A DNA stretch of 64,000 bases from Fimbriimonadaceae bacterium (GCA_019454105.1 CP075364.1:1615362-1679361), one strand, 5' to 3'. Numbered from the stretch's first letter, positions 52,455 to 62,106 are shown. Made by a program: numbers and translations. Notes: generated by a model from the letters alone, not told the origin.

Positions 52455-53633
52455 TTACGGGCGCACGAGCCAGATCGCCTGATCCAGGTCGAAGCACCAG
52501 AACGGCGTCCCGGCCGGGCCGGTCTGACGGATGCGATAACGCGCCCTGACCCGGTTTTGGCCATCGATGAAACGCCCGACCGGCGCGTCGGCGATCAAGG
52601 ACGCGAACCGGTAGGTGGTGTTGGTGTTGCTGGTCACGAAGGTGGTCGGCGAGAAGATGCCCAGGTTCCAGTCATAAAGATCCAGCGTTTGCGAGAAGAG
52701 ACCGGACGCGCTCATCCTCCCATAGGTCCGAAAGATCATCTGGCTTGGGTTGGCGACCGACGAGGTGCCGTCAAGCTCTACCGTGATGGGGGCGACCTGC
52801 TGGTTGGGGACAATGAACTTGCAGACCCGAAGAGCGCTGCCATCGAGGTCGGCGAGGTCGCCAACGAGGCCCGCATCGACCCGGCCAAGACGCAGGGTGA
52901 AGGAGGTCGGGTTCAACTGGACGGTCCCAGCGCCACGGCTCACCCACTCGACGGTGTTGCCGAGGAGCCTGAATCCAGAGGGGTGGTTCATGAAGCGCTC
53001 CCCGACTGTTTGGGAGAACTGCGCCACGCGGCCGTTGCCGATGTCCATCCCGGTCAGCCCAATGTACATCCCAGTTTTCAAGCTGAGATAGAAGATCTTG
53101 GCCCCGACGGGGGTCGCGTTGATGTTGGTCTCGCCGCCGGCGACGTTGTCGCCATCGACGAAGAAGACCTGCGGCAGGCCCGAGTTGATGGTGGGATCGG
53201 GATCAAACGACTGGAAGTAGTGCTCGTCATCGCCGTTGAAAGACAGCGTGGGCGTCGAGGAGAAGGCGGCCGAGAGGTCTTGGAACGAACCGAAGGCGCA
53301 TTTCCAAAGCGTCCATTCCGATGTGACCATGCCGCCGCCTGCGTTGATGTAGTTCAGGAGCTGGTTCTGTCCAGCGGTGGGCATATCGCCGACTCCCCAG
53401 TTATAGTTGGCCTGGAGGAACACGGCGTCGTATCCGGCCAAGGAGACGCTACCGTCGAACTGCCAATACTCGACCCCGACGACAGGGACGTGTCCGGCGG
53501 CTGTCAGGGAGCTGACGACAGTGTTGTCATGATCAGGATTCCCGCTGGACATGACGTAGACGCGGGCGGCGAGGGAGGAAGCGGCCAGCAGAAGGGCGGC
53601 CGGGACGACGAACAATGAGCGAAGGTTTGGCAT
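52455..53633 (-). CDS. Exported ThuA-like protein with shared C-terminal domain
   Basis: A 392-residue protein with signal peptide (LFVVPAALLLAASSLAARV). Residues about 22-240 have the flavodoxin/GATase1-like layout of ThuA-type proteins (RVYVMSSGNPDHDN; YDAVFLQANYNWG; LLNYINAGGGMVTSEW). The last about 130 residues start SALRVCKFIVPNQQ and end QAIWLVRP, the domain shared with the proteins at 31435, 39340 and 44437. Function unknown. Confidence 0.72.
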   Translation of the reverse strand: MPNLRSLFVVPAALLLAASSLAARVYVMSSGNPDHDNTVVSSLTAAGHVPVVGVEYWQFDGSVSLAGYDAVFLQANYNWGVGDMPTAGQNQLLNYINAGGGMVTSEWTLWKCAFGSFQDLSAAFSSTPTLSFNGDDEHYFQSFDPDPTINSGLPQVFFVDGDNVAGGETNINATPVGAKIFYLSLKTGMYIGLTGMDIGNGRVAQFSQTVGERFMNHPSGFRLLGNTVEWVSRGAGTVQLNPTSFTLRLGRVDAGLVGDLADLDGSALRVCKFIVPNQQVAPITVELDGTSSVANPSQMIFRTYGRMSASGLFSQTLDLYDWNLGIFSPTTFVTSNTNTTYRFASLIADAPVGRFIDGQNRVRARYRIRQTGPAGTPFWCFDLDQAIWLVRP

Positions 53634-53821
53634 GGATGTCCTCTATCGAACCAAGCTCATGAAGTTTAGCGGGCATATAACAGATCGAATATATCGCGGG
53701 GTCAAGTCCAGCATTTTTGCGAAGAGGTCCGAGAGGAAGAGCCTTCTCGGGCGGGCGATGGCGGGCACTTTCGTCCTTTCAGGCCTACGTTTGGTGCGCT
53801 TCGCTCAACTATCATCCGCCC

Positions 53822-54505
53822 ATGATCCGATTGCGGAATGGGCTCTTGGCGGCGATGGCCGTCTTCATGTTGGGGTGTGGGGGAATGGAGAGCAACCCTT
53901 CCACCGCCCGGGTGCGGGTCTTGAACGCCGCAGTCAGCCTGCGCGGGGTCGACGTCGTCGTCGACGGGGCCCGGGCCGCGACCGGCCTCGCCTTCTCTCA
54001 GTCATCGGTTCCACGGGCTGTGCCCGCTGGGTTTGTCGACTGGGCGGCGAGCGCTCCCGGCGATCCGACCCCGCTGGCCCGCGGCGCGGTGAGGGTGGCA
54101 CCGGGTTCGGTGGCGACCTTGATCCTGGCCCCTGGCCCACAAGGGCCCGTCGCCCGCGTGGCTCCGGAAGACCGCCGACGCCCCTCTCCGGGAGTGTTCC
54201 GCACGCGGTTTGCCGATCTTCGGTCTTCGGCAGGGCCGGTGGACGTGTATGTGGTGACCCCTGGGGACGAGTTGCCGGAGGTAGTGATCCTGGCCCAAAA
54301 CCTGAAACCGGGCGAACCGACGCCTTATGCGGACGTGCCTGAGGGCGAGTATGAGCTCTTGGTGACCCAGGCGGGCAACCCCTTGGACGTCGTGTTCACG
54401 CGGTCAGACCTTTCGAAAGGGGGCAAGGTGTTCTCGCTTTACCTCGCCGATCCGGACGCGCCAGGAGTCCCCGACACGTTCATTCAGGTCGGCGAGCTTC
54501 CCTAA
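53822..54505 (+). CDS. Lipoprotein with DUF4397-like domain
   Basis: A 227-residue lipoprotein. MAVFMLGCGG is a lipobox with acylated Cys19. The remainder shows DUF4397-type repeats (ARVRVLNAAVSLRGVDVVVDG; VDVYVVTPGDEL; PYADVPEGEYELLVTQAG). The ATG at 53822 gives the correct signal; an in-frame upstream extension to 53717 is rejected. Its stop overlaps the convergent cstA stop by 4 bases. Confidence 0.78.
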   Translation: MIRLRNGLLAAMAVFMLGCGGMESNPSTARVRVLNAAVSLRGVDVVVDGARAATGLAFSQSSVPRAVPAGFVDWAASAPGDPTPLARGAVRVAPGSVATLILAPGPQGPVARVAPEDRRRPSPGVFRTRFADLRSSAGPVDVYVVTPGDELPEVVILAQNLKPGEPTPYADVPEGEYELLVTQAGNPLDVVFTRSDLSKGGKVFSLYLADPDAPGVPDTFIQVGELP

Positions 54506-56226
54506 GTCGAGGCCGCGGCCGGCTCGGGGCCGCCTTCCACCCGCGGCGGGCCGAGGAAGGCGAAGAAGGCCTCGACCAGCATCCAAAGCGCGAGCCCCAG
54601 CAGCACCGCCGCCACCACCGGCACGGCGAGGCTGGGCGAGCCGGGCCTGAACCCGTCGACCACCAGCAAGACCAACGCCCAACTGCTCATGACGTACATG
54701 AAGAGCGTCGGCAGGCCACAGACGAGCCACACCCACATCTGCCGACGGGTTCGCCAAAGCCACACGGTCACCCCGAGAAGGGCGAGCGCGGCGAGTAGCT
54801 GGTTGGAGGCCCCGAAGAGCGACCAGAACACCCGCCAAGCGGGCATCGGCCTGCCGTCGGCCCCGAGAGCGGTGGAGAAAACGAAGAAGATCGGGACGCC
54901 TGCGGTGAGGGCGGTGCCGAGCCACGCCCCGCGACGGTCCCGCCATCCGGTGAGCTCTTGGACGATATAGCGCCCCAGCCGGGTGCAGACGTCCAGGGTG
55001 TCATAGACGAAGGTGGTGAAGGCCATCAGGGCCAGGCTCATCGCGAAGGCCATGGGAACGCCGAAAACCTGGAGGAAACCAGCGATACCGCTCGCATAGA
55101 CCAGGTTCGGCGGGGCCTTTGTGAGGTCACTTCCCTGGGCCAGCACCATGACGCAGCAGAGGGCGATGACGGCGACCATGGCCTCCATCAGCATGGAGCC
55201 GTATGCCACGGGTCGAGCGTCGGTCTCGCGCCGGAGCTGCTTGCTGGTGGTGCCGCTCGCGATGAGGGAGTGGAAGCCGCTGCAAGCGCCACAAGCGATG
55301 GTGATGAAGAGGAACGGGACAAGGGCCTGTCCGGCCGCGCTTGTCCATCCGAGAAAGGCGGGGTACTGCACCGCCTTACCCCCGAAGAGCACGCCCAGCA
55401 CCCCGGCCGCGATCGCGATATAGAGGAGCATTCCGCCCAAGTGGCCCCGGGGCTGCAGCAACAGCCACATCGGCGCCAGCGCGGCGACCAGGCAATAGCC
55501 GAGGATCAGGACGACCCACACCCGTTGCGCCCCCGCGTCGCCGATCCCGAGCCACGCGCCCAGGTCAAGCGGCACCGCTTGGCCGAGCCAGACCGAGCCC
55601 AAAACCAGCGGAAGGAAGATCGCTGTGGCGGGCCAAAGGCCGAGCTTGGTTCGCTTGAGCACCAGCCCCATCGCCATCGGGATGAGGAGATAGAGGGCGG
55701 ACGCGGTCGCGATGCCGCCCCCGCTGACGACCTCACCGTTCTCAAGGGTCTGGCGGCCGACAAAGCTCGCGGCCGTGAGATCAGTGAAGGCGACGATGAT
55801 ATAGACGAGGGCGATCCAAATGAAGCTGAGGAAGAGAAGGTAGCTGCGGCGCGACATTTGCTCGCGCACCACGTCGGCGATGCTGCGGGCTCTGTGACGG
55901 ATCGAGGCGACGAGCGAGCCGATGTCGTGCACGCCACCGATGAGGATGGAGCCGACAAGGATCCACAGCAAGGCGGGAAGCCACCCGAAGGCCAGACCCG
56001 CGAGGATCGGGCCGACAATGGGCCCGGCCGCCGCGATCGCGCTGAAGTGCTGGCCTGTGAGGAACGAAGGGGCAGTGGGGATGTAGTCTTGGTCGTCCCT
56101 CAGTTCCTCGGAAGGGGTGGGAGCCTTCGGGTCGAGCCGGAAGAGGCGGGCAAGGAGAGCGCCGTACACGCGGTAGGCCAGGCCGAGCACGGCCGCGCTG
56201 AGGAGGACGATTCCGACGAGGGTCAT
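54502..56226 (-). CDS. cstA: Carbon starvation protein A (peptide/pyruvate transporter)
   Basis: A 574-residue integral membrane protein with many transmembrane segments. Family motifs include SFLTGQHFSAIAAAGPIVGPILA, which I quote only in part here (HFSAIAAAGPIVGP), GGVHDIGSLVASIRHRA and ACGACSGFHSLIASGTTSKQ. CstA and BtsT-type proteins import peptides or pyruvate during starvation. At 574 residues it is the shorter CstA form. No regulator is adjacent. Confidence 0.92.
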   Translation of the reverse strand: MTLVGIVLLSAAVLGLAYRVYGALLARLFRLDPKAPTPSEELRDDQDYIPTAPSFLTGQHFSAIAAAGPIVGPILAGLAFGWLPALLWILVGSILIGGVHDIGSLVASIRHRARSIADVVREQMSRRSYLLFLSFIWIALVYIIVAFTDLTAASFVGRQTLENGEVVSGGGIATASALYLLIPMAMGLVLKRTKLGLWPATAIFLPLVLGSVWLGQAVPLDLGAWLGIGDAGAQRVWVVLILGYCLVAALAPMWLLLQPRGHLGGMLLYIAIAAGVLGVLFGGKAVQYPAFLGWTSAAGQALVPFLFITIACGACSGFHSLIASGTTSKQLRRETDARPVAYGSMLMEAMVAVIALCCVMVLAQGSDLTKAPPNLVYASGIAGFLQVFGVPMAFAMSLALMAFTTFVYDTLDVCTRLGRYIVQELTGWRDRRGAWLGTALTAGVPIFFVFSTALGADGRPMPAWRVFWSLFGASNQLLAALALLGVTVWLWRTRRQMWVWLVCGLPTLFMYVMSSWALVLLVVDGFRPGSPSLAVPVVAAVLLGLALWMLVEAFFAFLGPPRVEGGPEPAAAST

Positions 56227-56363
56227 GGGCGGAGCCTCATGGCGGTCAGGGCGATGATAGCAGACGCCGAGGGCTTTTGAGGCTCAGCCCGTCATGGGTG
56301 GGAGCGCGGGCGGCTCCCTGACCCTCTTGCGCGTCACCTTTCGGGGTCGAGGTCGCCGGGATA

Positions 56364-56831
56364 TCAGCGTTCCGAGGCACGCCGGAACACCGCCGCCAAG
56401 GCTTTGTTCTGGCCGATGCGGGCCTCGAGCCCGGCGACCGCCGCTCTTTTGGCGGCCTGGGCTTCGGTGTTCGCTTCGGCCCGGGCCTGGGCCGCCTGCT
56501 TCCGCTGGACGATCGCGCCCAGTTCGCCGTCTTCGATGAAGACGCCGTTGCACTGGGGGCAGGAATTCAGGTGGACGACGCTGGCGGCGGCATAGTCGAA
56601 CCCGGTCATGCCGCACAGGCACCGGGGGCAGATCCGGAGGAGTTTGGGGCTTGCCTCAGGCTGGGCGGCGACACGCTTGTCCAGTTCTTGGGCCTCTCCG
56701 GGATAGCGGTTGACGAGCCGACCGAGCTCGCCTTGCTCGAACCACAAGCCGCCGCACGAGAAGCAGGCCTCTACCGTGATGTCCCCCGCCTCGGTGGGCG
56801 TCATCGTTCCTTTGCACCCCGGACAGTCCAT
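56364..56831 (-). CDS. Zinc-ribbon (zf-TFIIB) protein
   Basis: A 155-residue protein with two zf-TFIIB zinc ribbons: MDCPGCKGTM paired with CFSCGGLWF (residues 3-35), and ICPRCLCGM paired with CPQCNGVFI (about 68-100). An Ala/Glu-rich coiled-coil tail follows. Family members are common but uncharacterised. Transcribed toward cstA, separated by 137 bases. Confidence 0.82.
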   Translation of the reverse strand: MDCPGCKGTMTPTEAGDITVEACFSCGGLWFEQGELGRLVNRYPGEAQELDKRVAAQPEASPKLLRICPRCLCGMTGFDYAAASVVHLNSCPQCNGVFIEDGELGAIVQRKQAAQARAEANTEAQAAKRAAVAGLEARIGQNKALAAVFRRASER

Positions 56832-56926
56832 CGTCTGGGTGGACTCTACCCCGACCGCTGGTGATACTTGCGCTCGGGACGCCCGTCGTCAGAGGCCGCG
56901 ACCGCAATCCGCAGGTGGGGCCGGTC

Positions 56927-57217
56927 TCACCGACCCGGTGCCCCTGCGCCTCCGCTGGGCACGGGCGGACGGTCGCCCCTCGGGCGCTCCATCTCTTGGA
57001 TCACTCGCTCAAGGCCGATCGGCTCGAGCACGGGACGGAGGACGGCGATCACCAGGGCCGCCCCAAGTGTGGCCCCGAGGAACGCCCCGACTCCGGTCAG
57101 CACGCCGTTCCTCAAGGCGATGCGCCAGTCCCGGGCGAGGGCGACCTGCTCCCGAAGCAGGGCCGTGCACTCTTCCATCCTTGCGACCACTTGTGCGAGG
57201 TCTTCGTGGGGCTTCAT
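56927..57217 (-). CDS. Small membrane protein, DUF5665-like
   Basis: A 96-residue protein with an N-terminal helical region (EDLAQVVARMEECTALLREQ), one glycine-rich membrane segment (GVLTGVGAFLGATLGAALVI) and a basic/proline tail. Length and layout resemble DUF5665. Weak evidence; it is kept because the frame has coding-like composition and a sensible membrane segment. Confidence 0.5.
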   Translation of the reverse strand: MKPHEDLAQVVARMEECTALLREQVALARDWRIALRNGVLTGVGAFLGATLGAALVIAVLRPVLEPIGLERVIQEMERPRGDRPPVPSGGAGAPGR

Positions 57218-57274
57218 GGCTTCATTGTGCCCCCGACGGGGCGGTCATCGACGACCCAGGCCCCACTAAATGAA

Positions 57275-57303
57275 CGGCCGCCCTCCCAGAGGAAGGGCGG
57301 CCG
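57275..57303 (-). terminator. Intrinsic-type terminator after the PEP-CTERM gene
   Basis: A perfect 10-bp stem CGGCCGCCCT / AGGGCGGCCG with a 9-base loop lies 18 bases beyond the stop at 57322. On the leftward strand it is followed by TTCATTTAG, a moderate T-rich tract. Confidence 0.6.
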
Positions 57304-57321
57304 AGAGGGTCGATCGCCGGA

Positions 57322-57879
57322 TTACTTGCGGCGACGGCGGGCGGCCACAGCCGCGAGGCCCGCGCCGAGAGCGAGCATGGTGCCCGGCTCAGGCACGACG
57401 CCCAGCTTGACGTCGCCAACGGTGCCCTGGAGCGGCCGGATCTCGTTGCGATAGTTGAACGTTTCACCGTTCGCAAACGAGGTGGTGATCGCGTAGTACT
57501 GGACGTTCGCGGTCAGCACGAGGTTGGTGGGTGTGCCCTGGCCTTCACCAATCTTCGAAGTCTTGAAGTCGAGCCAGTCGTCGCCGCCGCCCACGAAGCC
57601 CGCCAGCGGGGTGGCCGGGTTGAAGTTCGTGTAGATGAAGGCGAACGTGTCCTCATCGTCGCCCACGATCTCGTAGGTGTATTGGCCGGTGCCTGTCACC
57701 CAGAACAGCTGCACGTCGTAAAAGACGCTCGAGCCGATGCCGGAAAGACCGGAACCGTCTTGGAACGTTCGGTTGTAGGTCGGGTCAGTGACGGTGAGCG
57801 AGCCTGTCCAGTTCGCGCCAAGCTGGGCGAAGGAAGCCGTGCTGGCAACAATCAGCGCCAGAGAAAGCAGTTTCTTCAT
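57322..57879 (-). CDS. Exported PEP-CTERM sorting-signal protein
   Basis: A 185-residue protein with N-terminal signal peptide (LSLALIVASTASFAQLG) and a C-terminal PEP-CTERM signal: VPEPGT, a hydrophobic stretch and RRRRK. It should be processed by an exosortase, which is not in this window. The central domain is beta-rich. GTG/ATG choice is clear (ATG at 57879). Confidence 0.88.
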   Translation of the reverse strand: MKKLLSLALIVASTASFAQLGANWTGSLTVTDPTYNRTFQDGSGLSGIGSSVFYDVQLFWVTGTGQYTYEIVGDDEDTFAFIYTNFNPATPLAGFVGGGDDWLDFKTSKIGEGQGTPTNLVLTANVQYYAITTSFANGETFNYRNEIRPLQGTVGDVKLGVVPEPGTMLALGAGLAAVAARRRRK

Positions 57880-58104
57880 GATCGTAAATCCTCAGTGAGG
57901 GTTTTCGCGGACGCACCGCGAATCGACTCTTATGATGTCACAAGTCTAGCGCGATTGTTAACGCTTGATAGACAAACTCGTAGATTCACCGGCCCGTCAC
58001 TGTTCATGACAGATTAAGAAAGAGGAGGCCCAGCATTCATAAGCCAGAGCGACACTGACGAGGGTGCCTCGGTCCATCGAAGCACCCGTGGAAGTGAAAC
58101 AGCC

Positions 58105-59523
58105 ATGACCATCCTATCACGCTCGACATTGATCGCGGCAACAGGGGCCATCGGCACCATCGCTTGGGGGGCCAGCCACAGCGACGCCCCCATGATGGTG
58201 CTTGACCCGGCCGCGAACATCACCGACGTCTACGCCTTCGTTGGGAAAGACTCGCAGAACAAGAAGGTGCTCAACCTGGTGATGAGCGTCAATCCGCTCG
58301 AAGACCCAGGGAACGGTGTCATCTATGACAAGTTCGCCGAGGACGTCACTTATGCGATCAACGTCTCCAAAGCCAAACGTCAAGGCGACGAGTTCGTCTT
58401 CGACGGATCGGCCGCGATGACGTTCGTCCTGCGGTTCAAGACAACCTACAAGAACAAGAACACCATCCTGAGCTTCGGCTTGGGAACTGAAGCCGGTCCG
58501 ATCTTCAGCACCGACGACGCCCGCCACAACGCCCTCCAGTCCTACACCGTCTTTCTTGAACGGGACGGCCAGTCGATCAACCTGGGAAGCGGCCAGGTGT
58601 TAAAGGTGCCCCCTGTCAACGTCGGGCCCCGGACGACGCCAAACTATTACGACGCCGCCAACAACCGGATCCAGGGCGCGACCCAGACCAGCGAACTGCC
58701 GGCCTACGTTCAGGAAACGGTCTTCACCTTGTCCAACGGAGTCAAGGTATGGGCCGGCCAGCGCGAGGACGGGTTCTACGCCGATACCCCAGCAATCTTT
58801 GACTTTCTCGGCGTTCGCGAACCAGGCAAGGACGGGTTCTCGGGCACCAACGTCCACAGCATCGCCCTACAAGTGCCGATAACGGAAATCGTTAGACCTG
58901 ACGAGTATCCCGTCGTAGGCGTCTACGGCGCGACCTTCCGCCAAAGCTTCAAGATCACGTCTAACAGCGAACAGGCCACACGGAACGGGGCTTGGGTGCA
59001 AGTGTCGCGGATGGGCAACCCTCTGTTCAACGAGGTTCTGGTCGCCTTAGGCGACAAAGACCGCTACAACCAGCTACCGCCGACCATGGACGGGGCCCGC
59101 TTCAAGAAGTATGCTGAGAACTGCGAACTCGCCTTCCTGCTCAACGCCGTGCTCGGCACCAACTTCCAGGTCGACGGCCGTACCGACTTGGTCGGACTCT
59201 TTATTCCCGATTTGATCAAAGTCGATCTATCGACCGACGCCGTCCGCTTGCCTGGTGACCCAGGGTACAGCAGGTTGAGCGTTTTCGGAGGTGACACCAC
59301 CACCAGCGCCTTCACTGGCCAACAGGTGCCGTCAGGATGGCCGAACGGTCGCAGGCTGGGCGACGACGTCGTCGACATTGCGCTGACAGCCGTTGCAAGC
59401 GGGCCCAGCTACAGCCAGATCGTGCCCGTCAGCGACAACGCCAACGCCAACGACACGATCTATGACCGGGTGTTCCCCTATGGCGGCACCCCCTGGGGAG
59501 GACCTGGAACCACCCTTCACTAA
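58105..59523 (+). CDS. DUF4331 exported protein
   Basis: A 472-residue DUF4331 protein. The family start is clear: HSDAPMMVLDPAANITDVYAF after a weak signal peptide, then VNPLEDPGNGVIYDKF. DUF4331 proteins are secreted and uncharacterised, often near sigma factors or TPR genes. Here a prepilin-like gene and a TPR lipoprotein follow on the same strand. Confidence 0.85.
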   Translation: MTILSRSTLIAATGAIGTIAWGASHSDAPMMVLDPAANITDVYAFVGKDSQNKKVLNLVMSVNPLEDPGNGVIYDKFAEDVTYAINVSKAKRQGDEFVFDGSAAMTFVLRFKTTYKNKNTILSFGLGTEAGPIFSTDDARHNALQSYTVFLERDGQSINLGSGQVLKVPPVNVGPRTTPNYYDAANNRIQGATQTSELPAYVQETVFTLSNGVKVWAGQREDGFYADTPAIFDFLGVREPGKDGFSGTNVHSIALQVPITEIVRPDEYPVVGVYGATFRQSFKITSNSEQATRNGAWVQVSRMGNPLFNEVLVALGDKDRYNQLPPTMDGARFKKYAENCELAFLLNAVLGTNFQVDGRTDLVGLFIPDLIKVDLSTDAVRLPGDPGYSRLSVFGGDTTTSAFTGQQVPSGWPNGRRLGDDVVDIALTAVASGPSYSQIVPVSDNANANDTIYDRVFPYGGTPWGGPGTTLH

Positions 59524-59534
59524 GCAAAGGCAAC

Positions 59535-59563
59535 GACGGGGGCGGCCTCCGGTAGCCCCCGTC
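59535..59563. terminator. Hairpin between the DUF4331 and prepilin-like genes
   Basis: A perfect 9-bp stem GACGGGGGC / GCCCCCGTC with an 11-base loop starts 12 bases after the DUF4331 stop. No T-run follows, so it may only reduce read-through or protect the upstream mRNA end. Confidence 0.45.
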
Positions 59564-59589
59564 TCATCGACTTGCCGAAAGGAAACCCT

Positions 59590-60486
59590 ATGCACAATCG
59601 CGCCTTTACGCTCATCGAGCTGCTCGTCGTCATCACGATCATCGCGGTCTTGGCCGCCATCCTGTTCCCCGTCTTTGCCCAGGCCAAGCAAGCCGCCGGA
59701 AAGACAATGTGTCTGTCGAACACTAAACAACTCGCTTACGGTGCCCGCCTGTACTTGGACGACAACGAAGGGGCTCTCTTCCAACACCACGCAGACTGGG
59801 TTCTAGACGATGGAACCCTCACCCTGGAACTCCCCGAATCAGCAGAGGACTGCGTAGGCGGTGGCTTTGGGAACAGTCAAGCTGAGAAACCCTGGGCTAT
59901 CTTCTTCCAGCCCTACCTGAACAACCGGAACATTGGTTTCTGTCCGCACGACTCGACACCCAAGAGCCAGAAACTCGCGCGGAACATCCTCGACTACAAC
60001 GGTGGGATCGAAGAAGTCGGTCGAGAATGCACCCTATCTCCTGATGGCGAGCACTGCATGGCCGAGCAACAGGGCCTGACTATGTGGAGCTACCTTCTGA
60101 ACAGCGTCTTCACCCATCGTTCGTGCCGCTATGCCAAAGAAGGCGTTCTTGGAGGTTTCGCCACCGAAAGCGCGTTGGCTGGACTGGACGACCCCAACAT
60201 CGTCCTCTTCTCAGAACGGAACTCTGAAGGCTTCTCCGATTCCGACAGCGACTTCCATGCGATCGCTCAAGACGATTACGATGCTTGGGCAGGGGAGGCG
60301 GCTCTCGTCCGTTGGGGCACAGGAAGCCGACCTGACGAAGGTTGGATCAAGTACGACAGACACAATGGGGGCGCCAATTACATCTACTTCGATGGCCACG
60401 TCAAGTGGCTGCGATGGGGTCGCGCCCGGTTCGATCATTATCCTGACCACGTGGTGCGGTACCCCCTGGAGAACCCACCGAAATGA
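59590..60486 (+). CDS. Prepilin-type (type II secretion/pseudopilin-like) protein
   Basis: A 298-residue protein with a classic class III signal: MHNRAFTLIELLVVITIIAV, with Glu at +5 of the mature chain. The long beta-rich domain with an H-X-G-type C-terminus (NYIYFDGHVKWL) is the DUF1559-like layout common in Planctomycetes and Armatimonadota. The ATG at 59590 follows GAAAGGAA. It overlaps the next gene by 4 bases. Confidence 0.87.
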   Translation: MHNRAFTLIELLVVITIIAVLAAILFPVFAQAKQAAGKTMCLSNTKQLAYGARLYLDDNEGALFQHHADWVLDDGTLTLELPESAEDCVGGGFGNSQAEKPWAIFFQPYLNNRNIGFCPHDSTPKSQKLARNILDYNGGIEEVGRECTLSPDGEHCMAEQQGLTMWSYLLNSVFTHRSCRYAKEGVLGGFATESALAGLDDPNIVLFSERNSEGFSDSDSDFHAIAQDDYDAWAGEAALVRWGTGSRPDEGWIKYDRHNGGANYIYFDGHVKWLRWGRARFDHYPDHVVRYPLENPPK

Positions 60487-61790
60487 GAGGACTTCTCTTG
60501 ACTCTGGGAGCCCTGGCCTTGGTCGGGTGCGCAACCGATAAGGCAGTCAAACCAGCGGTACCCGACCTCTCGTCAGTCAAGTCCGAAGGATCGAGCCGCG
60601 CCAACAATCTGATCGAGCAAGCTCAACGGCAAATCAAGTCACAACCAGAGAAACCAGGCGGATACAACCGGTTGGGACACGCCCTCATGCAGCGGGCCCG
60701 CGAGACCGGCAATCTGGCCGACTACGTCTCAGCCCGCACCGCCTTTGAATCAGCGGTCGCCAAGGCGCCCGACGACTCGACCTCGCTTCATAACCTTGCA
60801 TGGTGCTGGACCATGTTCCACCAGTTCGACAAGGCCATCGAGCTGAGCGACCGGGCGATCAAGATCGATTCAGAGGACGCCTTCGCCTACGGTGTCCGAT
60901 TTGACAGCATGATGGAGCTGGGCCGATACAAGGAGGCAGGCCAAGCTGTCCAGCGTATGCTCGACCTGAAGCCCAGTCTCGCCAGCTACAGCCGGGCCGC
61001 CCAGTACCGGTGGGCCGTCGGTGACGGAAAAGGGGCCGTCATCCTCTTGAACCGAGCAATCCAGGCCGGGTCCCCATACGGTGAGAACACCTTGTGGTGC
61101 ATGACCCAAGCAGCGGATGTTGCGTTCAAGCTAGGAAACCTTCAGGCCGCCGAACAAGGCTACAAAGCCGCACTCGAGCGGGATTCCCGATATCGGCATG
61201 CTTTGTTCGGTCTTGGTCGATGCCTTGCAGCTCGAGGCCGGACAGACGAAGGCATGCGCGCGATGAGGTCAGCCCTGGACCAAAGCTGCCCCCCTGTCTA
61301 CCGCTTGGAGTATGCGGCCCTGCTGTCGAGAGAGGGCCGCAAGACAGAGGCGGCCACACAGTACAGCCAGGTCGAAAAACAGGTCCAAGAGCACCAGAAG
61401 CACGGAATCGAAGGCGACGAAGTCGTCCTTGCGGAAAGCTGGATGGCGCAAGGCGTCCGGCTTGACGAAGCCTTGGAAACGATGGTTGAAGAAGCTAAGC
61501 ACCACACCAACTGGCAAACCTATAGCGCCCTGGCTTGGGCTCAGCACAAGAACGGACAGAACAAAGCCGCCAAAGCCAGCATCGAAAGAGCCATGGCCGT
61601 CGGCGCACAAGAGCCTCACCTCTGGGCCCGGGCCGCGAGAATCGCCGAGTCCGACGGAGACTTGGAACGGGCGCGAACCCTGTTTGCTTCCGCGCAGAAC
61701 CTCAACCAACACTTGGCCACAATCGGCTACGGTTCACATCCTCCGTCGAAACCAGGAGGGCCTAAAGTGGGAGCCTCTCGTCTGCCCTAG
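60483..61790 (+). CDS. TPR-repeat lipoprotein
   Basis: A 435-residue lipoprotein (lipobox ALVGC, acylated Cys near residue 16) with at least six TPR units (NLAWCWTMFHQFDKAIELSD; LGRCLAARGRTDEGMRAMRS). It is coupled to the prepilin-like gene by an ATGA. Likely a periplasmic or outer-membrane scaffold, perhaps for the DUF4331/prepilin neighbours. Confidence 0.82.
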   Translation: MRGLLLTLGALALVGCATDKAVKPAVPDLSSVKSEGSSRANNLIEQAQRQIKSQPEKPGGYNRLGHALMQRARETGNLADYVSARTAFESAVAKAPDDSTSLHNLAWCWTMFHQFDKAIELSDRAIKIDSEDAFAYGVRFDSMMELGRYKEAGQAVQRMLDLKPSLASYSRAAQYRWAVGDGKGAVILLNRAIQAGSPYGENTLWCMTQAADVAFKLGNLQAAEQGYKAALERDSRYRHALFGLGRCLAARGRTDEGMRAMRSALDQSCPPVYRLEYAALLSREGRKTEAATQYSQVEKQVQEHQKHGIEGDEVVLAESWMAQGVRLDEALETMVEEAKHHTNWQTYSALAWAQHKNGQNKAAKASIERAMAVGAQEPHLWARAARIAESDGDLERARTLFASAQNLNQHLATIGYGSHPPSKPGGPKVGASRLP

Positions 61791-61897
61791 CCGATTCGTT
61801 CGAGGATTCACGGGTCTAAGTGTCATGCAGGCTCCTCTCGGTCATTGCTCGAGCCGGGTGACGAAGTGCCACCAAACGCCCCGCAAACAAAAAGTGG

Positions 61898-61917
61898 CCC
61901 TGGCGTTTCCGCCAGGG
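61898..61917 (-). terminator. Intrinsic terminator for leftward transcription
   Basis: On the minus strand CCCTGGCG-GAAA-CGCCAGGG forms a perfect 8-bp stem with a GNRA (GAAA) loop, followed by CCACTTTTTGTTTG. The T-rich tract is on the minus-strand side, so it ends a leftward transcript, yet no leftward gene is recognised to its right. Confidence 0.7.
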
Positions 61918-62106
61918 TTCACGATGAGTTTGGCTATCTGAGGACTTGCGACGCTCACGCCACAGTTCCGAGCTCTTGCCAGGCTCCCGACACGGGCACT
62001 GCGAAACTCCGCTTGGTGACCCTCTGTCGAAGACCCCGATGCCTTGGTTCGGCAGAGCCCTTCTTGTCAAGGTACGACGCGGAAAGCGCCCGAGTTGTTA
62101 CAGTCG

